Origin: UBA4292 sp964648695
Lineage (GTDB): Bacteria; Bacillota; Clostridia; Lachnospirales; Lachnospiraceae
DNA length: 14,269 nucleotides
Direction: 5' to 3'
Assembly (NCBI GenBank): GCA_964648695.1
Contig: CAZYLH010000035.1
Coordinates: 1 to 14,269, forward strand
Made by a program: the position numbers and the translations under genes
In this document: positions 6,133-14,035 of the stretch, piece by piece
Layout: every line of letters starts with the position of its first letter
Position numbering within the stretch: the stretch's first letter is position 1
Notes under the pieces: model-generated
What the model was told of the DNA's origin: nothing
The model's database searches: none
What the model saw: only the letters and a program-made list of their open reading frames with translations

Positions 6133-7410
6133 CTAATATCTGTAGATTATCTCATCCCTTCCAGGGCCGTTGCTCACCATGGTGATCGGAACTTTAAGCT
6201 CCTTTTCTATGGTCTCGATGTAATTGCGACACTTCTCGGGAAGTTCATCATAGTTTTTGATGCCACGGATATCTTCCTTCCATCCGGGAAGAACCTTCCA
6301 TACAGGCTTTGCCTTTGCAAGCTTAACGGTTGTAGGAAAATCCTTTGTCACCACGCCGTCTATCTCATAGCCAACGCAGATCGGAATCTCATCCAGATAT
6401 CCCAGTACATCTAAAACTGTGAGCGCAACCTCCGTTGTCCCCTGTATGCGGCAGCCATAGCGGGAGGCGACAGCGTCAAACCAGCCCACACGCCTCGGTC
6501 TTCCGGTCGTAGCGCCAAACTCTCCCTTGTCGCCGCCCCTTCTTCTAAGCTCATCCGCCTCATCGCCAAAAATCTCGCTGACAAACTCTCCCGCGCCGAC
6601 AGCGCTTGAGTACGCCTTTACAACAGTTGTCACATTCTTGATCTCATACGGCGGGATGCCCGCGCCGATAGCGCCGTAAGCTGCAAGCGTGGAGGATGAT
6701 GTCACCATGGGATATATTCCGTGGTCGGGGTCTTTTAGGGAGCCAAGCTGACCCTCCAAAAGGATATTCTTGCCGTTTTTAATGGCCTCTGCAAGATATG
6801 CGGACACATCACACACATATGGCTCCACCATCTTCTTATAATCCAGCAAAAGCTTAAAAATCTCCTCCGGATCCATGGGGGGCTTGTGATATAAGTGGGT
6901 GAGCATCACATTTTTTAGCTCGCAGACACGCCAAACCTTTTCCTTTAAGGCCTCCTCATCAAAAAGCTCGCTAACCTGGATTCCGATCTTTGCATATTTA
7001 TCCGAGTAAAAAGGCGCGATGCCGGACTTAGTGGAGCCAAATGACTTCTTTCCAAGGCGCTCCTCCTCGTACTCGTCAAATTTCACATGATAGGGCATCA
7101 AAATCTGCGCTCTATCTGACACTAAAATCTCCGGCTTTGGAACGCCCTGGGATATCAGGCTTTCGATTTCGCCAATCAAATACGGAATATTTAAAGCCAC
7201 ACCGTTTCCGATGATGCTGGTGGTATGATCGTAAAATACGCCGGACGGCAGCAGATGAAGGGCGAAGCGTCCGTAATTGTTGATGATCGTATGCCCGGCA
7301 TTGCTTCCACCCTGGAAGCGGATAATGATATCGGACTTTTCAGCCAGCATATCCGTGATCTTACCCTTACCTTCGTCTCCCCAGTTCGCGCCGACGATTG
7401 CTCTTACCAT
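6133..7410 (-). CDS. purA: Adenylosuccinate synthetase PurA (divergent subtype)
   Basis: A 425-residue enzyme that joins IMP and aspartate with GTP to form adenylosuccinate, the first step from IMP to AMP. It has the N-terminal GANWGDEGKGK (7-17) with the expected Asp12, NAGHT with His40 at 37-41, SIIGNGV near 65-71, GEFGATTGRPRRVGW and SNGPGRDEI near the C terminus. Two usual motifs are altered: the GTTGRGIGP-type IMP loop reads GSTKSGIAP (125-133), and the usual EGAQGTLLD reads EGQLGSLKD. This looks like a subtype, not decay: length is normal and the flanking motifs are intact. GGAGG is 6 bases before the ATG. It lies 101 bases after purB; I see no clear separate promoter or terminator in that gap. 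Confidence 0.95.
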   Translation of the reverse strand: MVRAIVGANWGDEGKGKITDMLAEKSDIIIRFQGGSNAGHTIINNYGRFALHLLPSGVFYDHTTSIIGNGVALNIPYLIGEIESLISQGVPKPEILVSDRAQILMPYHVKFDEYEEERLGKKSFGSTKSGIAPFYSDKYAKIGIQVSELFDEEALKEKVWRVCELKNVMLTHLYHKPPMDPEEIFKLLLDYKKMVEPYVCDVSAYLAEAIKNGKNILLEGQLGSLKDPDHGIYPMVTSSSTLAAYGAIGAGIPPYEIKNVTTVVKAYSSAVGAGEFVSEIFGDEADELRRRGGDKGEFGATTGRPRRVGWFDAVASRYGCRIQGTTEVALTVLDVLGYLDEIPICVGYEIDGVVTKDFPTTVKLAKAKPVWKVLPGWKEDIRGIKNYDELPEKCRNYIETIEKELKVPITMVSNGPGRDEIIYRY

Positions 7411-7511
7411 AATATTCCTCCGTTTTTTCCATCAAGGCTCCATTTATTAAGTACGCACGTGTGCGCTGATGTTTCTTATCTAGTGCTCTTGCAGACCATT
7501 TAAGGCTTGTA

Positions 7512-8948
7512 TCACACATTTATGGTGGCTGTCATTCCAAGAAGCTCCTTATTCTCATCAAGAACAGGCCTTATGACCTCCGCCAAAAATTCCTCCACCT
7601 GTAAAACAGAGCGGCCCACATACTTTCTCGGATCCATTGTCTCTTTAAGCTCCTCATAGGTCAGGTCAAAATGCTCATCATTAGCGATGAGTTCTAAAAG
7701 GTTATTGTCCTTTCCCTCCTGCTTTACGTTTGCTCCCGCCTGCATGGACAATGTGCGGATGACCTCATGCAGCTCCTGGCGATCTCCACCTTTCTTCACC
7801 GCATCCATCATGATATTCTCCGTCGCCATAAAAGGAAGCTCCGCCATGAGATGCTTTTCAATAACTTTCTCATATACCACAAGTCCGTCAACGACGTTCA
7901 TATACAGATCCAAAATTCCATCGACAGCCAAAAAGCCCTCCGGAATGCTGATTCTCTTGTTTGCAGAATCGTCTAAGGTTCTCTCAAACCACTGGGTGGC
8001 AGCTGTCATCATGGGATTTATGGTGTCCGCGATCACATAATTTGCCAGAGAGGCAATACGCTCGCTTCTCATGGGATTTCTCTTATACGCCATGGCAGAA
8101 GAGCCAATCTGGTTCTTCTCAAACGGCTCCTCAACCTCCTTTAGATGCTGCAAAAGCCTGATGTCATTTGAAAATTTATGTGCGCTTAGCGCAATGCCAG
8201 AAAGACAGTTTAACACCCTGCTGTCAACTTTTCTTGAATAGGTCTGGCCTGAGACGGGATAGCACCCGTCATAGCCCATCTTCTCTGCGATAAGCTGCTC
8301 TAACTTCTTAACCTTATCCGTATCGCCCTCAAAGAGCTCCATAAAGCTGGCCTGAGTGCCCGTGGTGCCCTTAGAGCCAAGGAGCTTTAAAGAATCTAGC
8401 ACATAGCAGACATCGTCATAATCCATCTTTAAATCCATCAGCCAAAGCGTTGCCCTCTTTCCAACTGTGGTTGGCTGAGCAGGCTGAAAATGTGTAAAAG
8501 CAAGCGTTGGCTGCGCCTTGTAGCGGTCCGCAAAGCCTGCCAGCTCATTCATCACATTAAGAAGCTTTTTTTTCACCAGCTCTAAAGCTTCCTTCATGAT
8601 GATGATATCCGTATTATCCCCCACATAGCAGGAGGTTGCACCTAAGTGGATGATTCCCCTTGCCTTAGGGCACTGCTGTCCGTAAGCATATACATGGGAC
8701 ATAACGTCATGGCGCACAAGCTTTTCACGCTCTCTTGCCACCTCGTAATTTATATCCTCAGCATGCGCCTTTAGCTCATCAATCTGCTCTTTAGTCACAT
8801 TAAGTCCAAGCTCATGCTCGGCCTCCGCCAACGCGATCCAGAGTTTTCGCCAGGTTCGAAATTTCTTGTCCTGTGAAAATATATACTGCATCTCCTTGCT
8901 GGCGTAACGCTCAGACAGCGGGCTTTGATAGCGATCCGTCATACTCAT
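7512..8948 (-). CDS. purB: Adenylosuccinate lyase PurB, long animal-like subtype
   Basis: A 478-residue fumarase-superfamily lyase acting twice in purine synthesis: SAICAR to AICAR plus fumarate, and adenylosuccinate to AMP plus fumarate. Visible are the HLGATS motif at 101-106, THFQPAQPTT with the expected catalytic His153, and the flexible signature loop GSSAMAYKRNPMRSE at 282-296. Many bacterial PurB proteins are about 430 residues; length and long blocks such as KFRTWRKLW and QWFERTLDDSAN resemble animal ADSL. In the signature, the usual Pro after SSAM is Ala. The ATG at 8948 follows AAAGGG by 6 bases and is preferred over the ATG two codons on. It starts 35 bases after purF, so the pair is co-transcribed. 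Confidence 0.96.
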   Translation of the reverse strand: MSMTDRYQSPLSERYASKEMQYIFSQDKKFRTWRKLWIALAEAEHELGLNVTKEQIDELKAHAEDINYEVAREREKLVRHDVMSHVYAYGQQCPKARGIIHLGATSCYVGDNTDIIIMKEALELVKKKLLNVMNELAGFADRYKAQPTLAFTHFQPAQPTTVGKRATLWLMDLKMDYDDVCYVLDSLKLLGSKGTTGTQASFMELFEGDTDKVKKLEQLIAEKMGYDGCYPVSGQTYSRKVDSRVLNCLSGIALSAHKFSNDIRLLQHLKEVEEPFEKNQIGSSAMAYKRNPMRSERIASLANYVIADTINPMMTAATQWFERTLDDSANKRISIPEGFLAVDGILDLYMNVVDGLVVYEKVIEKHLMAELPFMATENIMMDAVKKGGDRQELHEVIRTLSMQAGANVKQEGKDNNLLELIANDEHFDLTYEELKETMDPRKYVGRSVLQVEEFLAEVIRPVLDENKELLGMTATINV

Positions 8949-8983
8949 AACTATCCCTTTCCATATATTGCGGGCAAAAGCCC

Positions 8984-10444
8984 TTACTTATCGTACTCGC
9001 CCCTAATATCCTCCTTTGGCGGATCCATGGGATAATTTCCCGTAAAGCATCCCGTACATATGGGAAGCCCCTCCGCCATCTGCGTAAGTCGCTCTACGCG
9101 CAGATAGCCAAGCGTATCCGCGCCGATAATCTGGCGAATCTCCTCTATAGTTCTGTTATACGCGATCAGCTGATCCTCTGAGGGAATGTCTATTCCAAAA
9201 TAGCACGGATGTAAGAAAGGCGGTGCGGATATGCGCACATGCACCTCTTTTGCTCCTGCCTCCTTTAGCATACTCACGATCTGGTCGCTTGTCGTTCCGC
9301 GAACGATGGAGTCATCTATCATGATAACTCTCTTGCCTTCAACCGCTTCCTTTAGAACGTTTAATTTTACCTTTACGGCCGATTCTCTGCTTGACTGCTG
9401 AGGCTTTATAAAGGTTCTTCCCATATAGGTATTCTTCACAAACGCCGTGCCGTAGGGAATACCTGACTCCATGGAATAGCCAAGAGCGGCAGCATTTCCG
9501 GATTCTGGAACGCCCACCACCAGATCCGCCTCAACCGGACTGTCCATTGCAAGGAAGCGCCCTGCGCGAATCCTTGAGTGATATATGCCGACACCGTCAA
9601 TATGGCTGTCCGGCCTTGCAAAATAGATATACTCAAATATACAGCGGGCACGCTGCTCGGGTAAAAGGCACATGGATGTGTCCGAGCGTATCTGCCCGTC
9701 ATTTTTATTTATGGTGACGATCTCTCCCGGAAGAACATCCCTGACAAACTCCGCGCCCACCGTCTCAAGCGCACAGCTCTCGGAGGTGATGATGTATGTG
9801 TTATCCCGCTTTCCGATGCACAAAGGCTTAAAGCCATACGGGTCTCTTGCGCCTATCAACTTTCTTGGGCTCATGATAACTAAGGAATATGCTCCCCTGA
9901 TCTTTTTCATGGCCTTGGCAACCGCCTCCTCCACAGTCTTGGAGTTGACGCGCTCCCTTGCCACGCAATAAGCGATTACCTCGGAATCTATCGTGGTCTG
10001 AAAAATAGCGCCATTCATGGAAAGCTCCCGGCGAAGCTGCGGGGCGTTAATCAAATTTCCGTTATGTCCAAGGGCAAGCGTACCCTTGATATAATTGAGC
10101 ACTAGAGGCTGTGCATTCTCCCTGGTGGAACTTCCCGCTGTGGAATATCTGACATGCCCCACACCGATATTACCCTGAAGCTTTTCTAAGGCCTCCGTGG
10201 TAAAGACCTCGTTTACAAGCCCCATACCCTTAGAGGTGAGAACCTTTCCCTTGGGGCCGTAAGTGTCGCTGACAGCAATACCGCAGCTTTCCTGACCTCT
10301 GTGCTGTAAAGCCAGCAATCCGTAATAGATGGTGTTTGCCACATTGCCGCCGTCAAGGTCATAGATTCCAAACACGCCGCATTCGTCATGCAGCTTATCG
10401 TTATCCTCGTCAACCATTGTCATATAAATATCTGAGTCTCTCAT
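8984..10444 (-). CDS. purF: Amidophosphoribosyltransferase PurF (Fe-S, propeptide type)
   Basis: A 486-residue enzyme for the committed step of purine synthesis: PRPP plus glutamine gives phosphoribosylamine. The class-II glutaminase domain starts at Cys22 (CGVFGI) after a 21-residue leader that must be cleaved to free the nucleophile. HRGQES lies at 48-53 and GHNGNL at 126-131. The phosphoribosyltransferase half carries the PRPP loop VIMIDDSIVRGTTS at 373-386. Cys268, Cys414, Cys463 and Cys466 match the four 4Fe-4S ligands of the Bacillus-type enzyme, which is oxygen sensitive. AGGAG is 8 bases before the ATG; later in-frame ATGs (codons 8 and 10) would shorten the propeptide but lack as good a site. 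It is first gene of purF-purB-purA. Confidence 0.98.
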   Translation of the reverse strand: MRDSDIYMTMVDEDNDKLHDECGVFGIYDLDGGNVANTIYYGLLALQHRGQESCGIAVSDTYGPKGKVLTSKGMGLVNEVFTTEALEKLQGNIGVGHVRYSTAGSSTRENAQPLVLNYIKGTLALGHNGNLINAPQLRRELSMNGAIFQTTIDSEVIAYCVARERVNSKTVEEAVAKAMKKIRGAYSLVIMSPRKLIGARDPYGFKPLCIGKRDNTYIITSESCALETVGAEFVRDVLPGEIVTINKNDGQIRSDTSMCLLPEQRARCIFEYIYFARPDSHIDGVGIYHSRIRAGRFLAMDSPVEADLVVGVPESGNAAALGYSMESGIPYGTAFVKNTYMGRTFIKPQQSSRESAVKVKLNVLKEAVEGKRVIMIDDSIVRGTTSDQIVSMLKEAGAKEVHVRISAPPFLHPCYFGIDIPSEDQLIAYNRTIEEIRQIIGADTLGYLRVERLTQMAEGLPICTGCFTGNYPMDPPKEDIRGEYDK

Positions 10445-10483
10445 CAGGGCTGCTCCTCATACTGTACTCTCACAAAAAACAAA

Positions 10484-10543
10484 GCTAAGTATAATACATT
10501 AGCACGCTAAAATCAATATGAAAAATCAGTTTCTTAACGCTAA
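10484..10543. repeat. Cluster of GCTAA/TTAGC half-sites at the purF promoter
   Basis: The pentamer GCTAA or its complement TTAGC occurs at 10484-10488, 10499-10503, 10506-10510 and 10539-10543. The first two bracket the -10 region as an inverted repeat; the second and third form the palindrome TTAGCACGCTAA in the spacer; ACGCTAA recurs at 10504 and 10537, 33 bases (about three helical turns) apart. This could be an operator for a purine regulator. It does not match the Bacillus PurBox as I know it, and the words are short and A/T rich, so chance is possible. Confidence 0.4.
10488..10516 (-). promoter_or_regulatory. Sigma-A-type promoter of purF-purB-purA
   Basis: On the minus strand TTGATT (10516-10511), 17 bp and TATACT (10493-10488) form a good promoter. 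Transcription would start near 10481, leaving a leader of about 37 bases. That is too short for a purine riboswitch, so any purine control must act on initiation. Confidence 0.85.
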
Positions 10544-10563
10544 CCTCGCAGATAAAAAAACAC

Positions 10564-10592
10564 TTGTCCTTTCTTTTTAAATGACTTATAAT
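10564..10592 (+). promoter_or_regulatory. Sigma-A-type promoter of the small membrane protein and aroC
   Basis: TTGTCC (10564-10569), 17 bp and a perfect TATAAT (10587-10592) point to the right, divergent from the purF promoter. The -35 boxes of the two promoters are 47 bases apart, so a regulator bound between them could affect both. Confidence 0.85.
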
Positions 10593-10611
10593 CGGGATAC
10601 CCTTTAGAGAC

Positions 10612-10638
10612 TTGGCTTCTCATAAAAGAGAATGCCAA
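10612..10638 (+). promoter_or_regulatory. Leader hairpin before the small membrane protein
   Basis: TTGGCTTCTC (10612-10621) pairs with GAGAA-T-GCCAA (10628-10638), ten pairs with one bulged T and loop ATAAAA. No U tract follows, so it is not a terminator. It ends 12 bases before the AGGAG site of the small gene and may stabilise the 5' end of the message. Confidence 0.5.
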
Positions 10639-10660
10639 AACATATAAATCAGGAGCAGAT

Positions 10661-10786
10661 ATGTTTAAGCATAAATCATTTAAGGTGGATGATTTTGATG
10701 GAATCGTTGACAGTGTGTGCACCACCTTTGGCGTGATCATTATTCTGGCACTTGCCTTTATCGCCTTCATTCTTATTTTCCTATAG
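10661..10786 (+). CDS. Small single-span membrane protein, 41 residues, function unknown
   Basis: ATG at 10661 is preceded by AGGAG with 5 bases between, and the frame ends at TAG 10784-10786. The product has a 22-residue charged head (MFKHKSFKVDDFDG at its start; basic, then acidic) and a purely hydrophobic tail of 19 residues (23-41) running to the C terminus, ideal for one membrane span. The head is probably cytosolic, making it tail-anchored. It follows a strong promoter with its own ribosome site and lies 23 bases before aroC, so it is very likely translated and co-transcribed with aroC. I recognise no family. A link to chorismate synthesis is only positional. Confidence 0.75.
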   Translation: MFKHKSFKVDDFDGIVDSVCTTFGVIIILALAFIAFILIFL

Positions 10787-10809
10787 CAAAACAGGAGGAA
10801 CATCTTAAA

Positions 10810-11919
10810 ATGTCCGGATCAACATTTGGCAGGATTTTTAGCGTGACTACATGGGGCGAATCCCACGGCAAAGGCATAGGCGTGGTGATCGATGGCTGCC
10901 CTGCGGGCATTCCTCTTTCAGAAGCGGATATACAAAAGGAGTTAAACCGCCGCAAGCCCGGGCAGAGCCGCTTTGCCACCCCAAGAAAAGAAGAGGATTT
11001 AGTGGAGATCCTCTCCGGCGTCTTTGACGGAAAAACCACCGGCACGCCCATTTCCATGATAGTTAGAAATGAACAGCACCACTCTGCCGACTACTCCGAG
11101 ATCGCAAGCTACTACCGCCCAGCCCATGCGGATTACACATATGATGCAAAATACGGTTTTAGGGATTACCGCGGGGGAGGGCGCTCTTCCGGTCGTGAAA
11201 CCATCGGACGAGTTGCCGCCGGAGCGGTTGCAAAAAAACTTTTGGAGGGGCTTGGCATCAGGGTACTTGCCTATACGCGCTCCATAGCTGACATTTGCAT
11301 GGATACCTTTGATGAGGCGGAGATTGAAAACAACCTTTTTCGTATTCCGGACAGCGCTGCGGCAAAAAAAATCGCCGCTCTGGCAAACGAAGCCATGAAA
11401 AACCAGGATTCGCTTGGCGGTATCCTAGAATGCAGGGTAAGCGGCGTTTTTCCGGGGCTGGGGGAACCGGTCTTTGAAAAACTGGACGCAAATCTTTCAA
11501 AAGCTCTTATGTCCATAGGCGCCGTAAAGGGAGTGGAAATCGGCGATGGATTTTCTGTGGCAAAGGCAATGGGCTCCTCAAACAATGACGCCTTTACCAT
11601 AAAAGACGGAGTAATCTCTAAAAAAACCAATCACTCCGGCGGAATACTCGGAGGTATAAGCGACGGCGATGCCATCATTATCCGCGCTGCCTTTAAGCCC
11701 ACCCCCTCCATCCTGCACCCACAGCAGACGGTAAACAAAAACGGTGAAGAGATTGACATTCAGATTCGCGGTCGGCACGATCCCTTAATTGTCCCAAGAG
11801 CAGTGCCTGTAGCTGAGGCGATGGTTGCGCTTGTCTTGGCGGACGCGCTTCTTTGTAACATGACTGCCCGGTATGACCGGATTATAAAATTCTATAGAGA
11901 CGACGCAAGCTGCCCCTAA
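10810..11919 (+). CDS. aroC: Chorismate synthase AroC
   Basis: A 369-residue enzyme for the last shikimate-pathway step, turning EPSP into chorismate with reduced FMN. Visible signatures: TWGESHGKG at 14-22, the Arg/Gly-rich FRDYRGGGRSSGRET near 116-130 followed by VAAGAVAKK, and GRHDPLIVPRAVPVAEAM near the C terminus. An earlier in-frame ATG at 10717 would run through the small upstream gene in another frame and lacks the family N terminus. ATG at 10810 gives MSGSTFGRIFSVTTWGESHG; AGGAGG (10793-10798) is 11 bases upstream, a little far. It is the second gene of a two-gene unit closed by the terminator at 11906-11937. No other aro genes are nearby. Confidence 0.98.
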   Translation: MSGSTFGRIFSVTTWGESHGKGIGVVIDGCPAGIPLSEADIQKELNRRKPGQSRFATPRKEEDLVEILSGVFDGKTTGTPISMIVRNEQHHSADYSEIASYYRPAHADYTYDAKYGFRDYRGGGRSSGRETIGRVAAGAVAKKLLEGLGIRVLAYTRSIADICMDTFDEAEIENNLFRIPDSAAAKKIAALANEAMKNQDSLGGILECRVSGVFPGLGEPVFEKLDANLSKALMSIGAVKGVEIGDGFSVAKAMGSSNNDAFTIKDGVISKKTNHSGGILGGISDGDAIIIRAAFKPTPSILHPQQTVNKNGEEIDIQIRGRHDPLIVPRAVPVAEAMVALVLADALLCNMTARYDRIIKFYRDDASCP

Positions 11920-11937
11920 GGGCAGCTTGTTTTTATT
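11906..11937 (+). terminator. Intrinsic terminator of aroC
   Basis: CAAGCTGCCC (11906-11915) pairs perfectly with GGGCAGCTTG (11920-11929) around CTAA, whose last three bases are the aroC stop codon; TTTTTATT follows. The U tract overlaps the stop codon of the convergent lipoprotein gene (11933-11935). On the minus strand no U tract follows the stem. Confidence 0.93.
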
Positions 11938-12964
11938 GCATATCTACATATAGAAGAGTATAATCCCCCAAAACCTGATAGATGACAGAGCCAGAAGCGT
12001 AGTTTCCAAGAAAAGAGATGTCCGGCTCAAATCCATAGCAGCAGTAAGCTCCCTGTCTTACGCCCGCCATGTAATCTGCATCAAAGCTTTCCTCAAGCTC
12101 TTCCTGAGTGGTGTATAAATCCTTCACATATCCATAATAGAACAGGGAAGTGTCAGACGCCTTCGGAATCTCCTCTAAACCGTGAATGGTCTGCACCAGA
12201 TCTGTCCACTCGTGGTTCTGACTTATAAACGCATCGTCCACGCAAAAATACAGGTGGTTCCAGCTGCCGTAATCGACGCTGGTAACTGCGTCATTCCAGG
12301 TCACATCCACATGGTACCACTCATCGTCAAGCTGTATCATATTCCAGGCGTGCGAGAGCACCTCCTCCCCGTTATCCGCCGTTCCGCCGACGGTGATACA
12401 CGGGATCCCAAGCAGATCCATACAGAGCTTATAGGCATACGCATAGCCCTGGCATACCGCCATGTGCTCAATCAATGCCCCGAACTCGCTGTAGGGTTCT
12501 GAGGAAAATCCATAAGTGACGGTGGCAGTGAGATAATCATTGACATAGAGCGCACTTTCGTAATCCGTTAGCCCCTCGCACTGCTCCACAATCTGTACTG
12601 CAACGCTAAGCACCTGCTGCTCGTTATCGTCAAGATTTGAGTAATCTCCGGTTCTATAGGCATACTCATACGCGTAATTTACATCGTCCTCCGTCAAAAA
12701 CAGGTCTACGGTGGCTTCCCCTAAAGAACTTTCCCCAGTCTCAAAATCCGAGGTGTCAAAGGGTTCAAGGGTCGTCGCCTCTGTCTCGCTTAAGGTTTCT
12801 CCATCCTGCACGGTCTCATCGGCCTCTGAGACCTCCACCTCCTGAACCGATGGAAGGTCGCTTTCACCGTGCGGCAGCGACGGGATAATTGTGGGATAGA
12901 TGACGGAGCAGCCCGATAACAACAAAGATGCCGTCAACACATAAATAACTATTTTATTTTTCAA
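11933..12964 (-). CDS. Lipoprotein with a transglutaminase-like cysteine domain
   Basis: A 343-residue secreted lipoprotein. Residues 1-19 form a type-II signal (basic start, hydrophobic core, lipobox LSGC with Cys19), so it should be lipid-anchored on the outer face of the membrane. Residues 30-90 are an acidic, low-complexity linker. A transglutaminase-like core follows with the triad order Cys171 (AVCQGYA), His205 (SHAWNMI) and Asp220 (YHVDVTWND). Family knowledge: such bacterial domains are often proteases or amidases of cell-surface material; the substrate here is unknown. The start is TTG at 12964, with GGAGG 6 bases upstream lying in the 14-base gap after trpS, so it is co-transcribed with trpS. 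No clear terminator of its own is visible. Confidence 0.88.
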   Translation of the reverse strand: MKNKIVIYVLTASLLLSGCSVIYPTIIPSLPHGESDLPSVQEVEVSEADETVQDGETLSETEATTLEPFDTSDFETGESSLGEATVDLFLTEDDVNYAYEYAYRTGDYSNLDDNEQQVLSVAVQIVEQCEGLTDYESALYVNDYLTATVTYGFSSEPYSEFGALIEHMAVCQGYAYAYKLCMDLLGIPCITVGGTADNGEEVLSHAWNMIQLDDEWYHVDVTWNDAVTSVDYGSWNHLYFCVDDAFISQNHEWTDLVQTIHGLEEIPKASDTSLFYYGYVKDLYTTQEELEESFDADYMAGVRQGAYCCYGFEPDISFLGNYASGSVIYQVLGDYTLLYVDMQ

Positions 12965-12978
12965 GTTGCGCCTCCAGC

Positions 12979-13983
12979 CTATCTGATCCTCTCAGGAAAT
13001 CCCACCTTTTTTTGCACCTTGCGAAGCGTCTTATTTGCATAATAATCCGCCTTCTTTGCATTATCCCTGATAACGCCATCAACATAAGCCTTATCCTTTG
13101 AGAGCTTATTGTAGCTATCCTGAATGGGCTTTAGGCGGTCTGCTACCACCTCTCCGACAGCAGCCTTAAAATCACCATAGCCCTTGCCGTCAAACTCCTT
13201 TTCCACACTTTCCGGCGTAATGCCCGTGCATGCGCAGTAGATGTCGATCAGGTTCTTAATGCCCGGCTGCTCGTCACTATAGCGAACCTCCCCAACGCTG
13301 TCCGTGACAGCTCTCTTAAATTTTTTCATAATGACATCCGGCGGATCCAGCACATAAATGCAGGAATTTTCGTTTTCGTCAGACTTAGACATCTTCTTTG
13401 TGGGATCCTGAAGGCTCATGATCTTTGCACCGCTCTTTGGAATATAGGCGTCAGGAACAGTAAACACATCTCCGTAAACATTGTTAAAGCGAACCGCAAT
13501 GTTTCTCGCAAGCTCCAAATGCTGCTTTTGATCCACTCCCACCGGCACTAAGTCCGACTGGTACAAAAGAATATCCGCCGCCATAAGCACCGGATAAGTA
13601 AAAAGACCCGCGTTTATATTGTCAGAATGCTTTGCAGCCTTGTCCTTAAACTGCGTCATTCGATTTAACTCACCCATATAGGCATAGCACCCCAGAATCC
13701 ACGCCAGCTCCGCATGAGCCGGAACATGGGACTGATAGTAAATACAGCATTTTTCAGGGTCAAGTCCGGCGGCGATATAAAGCTGCAAAACCTTTCTGGC
13801 ATTTTTCCGAAGCGTGGCCGGATCCTGTCTGACAGTGATGGCATGCTCGTCCACCACACAGTAAAAACAATTATATGAATCAGCAAGTGACACCCAATTA
13901 GTTAATGCCCCAAGATAATTTCCAAGCGTAAGATCACCCGTCGCCTGCATTCCGCTAAAAATAGTCTGTTTCCCGTCAAGCAT
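12979..13983 (-). CDS. trpS: Tryptophan-tRNA ligase TrpS
   Basis: A 334-residue class-I aminoacyl-tRNA synthetase charging tRNA-Trp. The HIGH-like signature is TLGNYLG at 19-25, and KMSKS stands at 197-201 within QDPTKKMSKSDEN. FSGMQATGDLTLG near the start, AADILLY (135-141, with the conserved tryptophan-site Asp137) and VGVDQKQH (148-155) match the family. Length fits bacterial TrpS. AGGAGG (13994-13989) is 5 bases before the ATG. The leader is only about 45 bases and has no room for a T-box, unlike many Firmicute synthetase genes. First gene of a two-gene operon with the lipoprotein. Confidence 0.98.
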   Translation of the reverse strand: MLDGKQTIFSGMQATGDLTLGNYLGALTNWVSLADSYNCFYCVVDEHAITVRQDPATLRKNARKVLQLYIAAGLDPEKCCIYYQSHVPAHAELAWILGCYAYMGELNRMTQFKDKAAKHSDNINAGLFTYPVLMAADILLYQSDLVPVGVDQKQHLELARNIAVRFNNVYGDVFTVPDAYIPKSGAKIMSLQDPTKKMSKSDENENSCIYVLDPPDVIMKKFKRAVTDSVGEVRYSDEQPGIKNLIDIYCACTGITPESVEKEFDGKGYGDFKAAVGEVVADRLKPIQDSYNKLSKDKAYVDGVIRDNAKKADYYANKTLRKVQKKVGFPERIR

Positions 13984-14001
13984 TTCTTCCTCCTATATAA
14001 A

Positions 14002-14015
14002 GCCCCTTATGGGGC
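14002..14015 (-). promoter_or_regulatory. Short hairpin in the trpS leader
   Basis: GCCCC (14006-14002 complement side) and GGGGC flank a 4-base loop, with a TTTATAT run after it on the minus strand. The 5-bp G/C stem sits just upstream of the AGGAGG site. It might be a weak attenuator-like or stabilising element, but no alternative fold is obvious. Confidence 0.4.
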
Positions 14016-14035
14016 GCTTAATTTCATGCAAAAAA

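Noticed and set aside
7411..7511. Possible promoter, uORF or hairpin in the purB-purA gap
   Set aside because: The palindrome CGCACGTGTGCG is short with a 2-base loop, no good -35/-10 pair is seen, and the best small frame is 7 codons with no ribosome site.
10441..10500. Purine riboswitch before purF
   Set aside because: The leader is only about 37 bases and has no three-way junction pairing.
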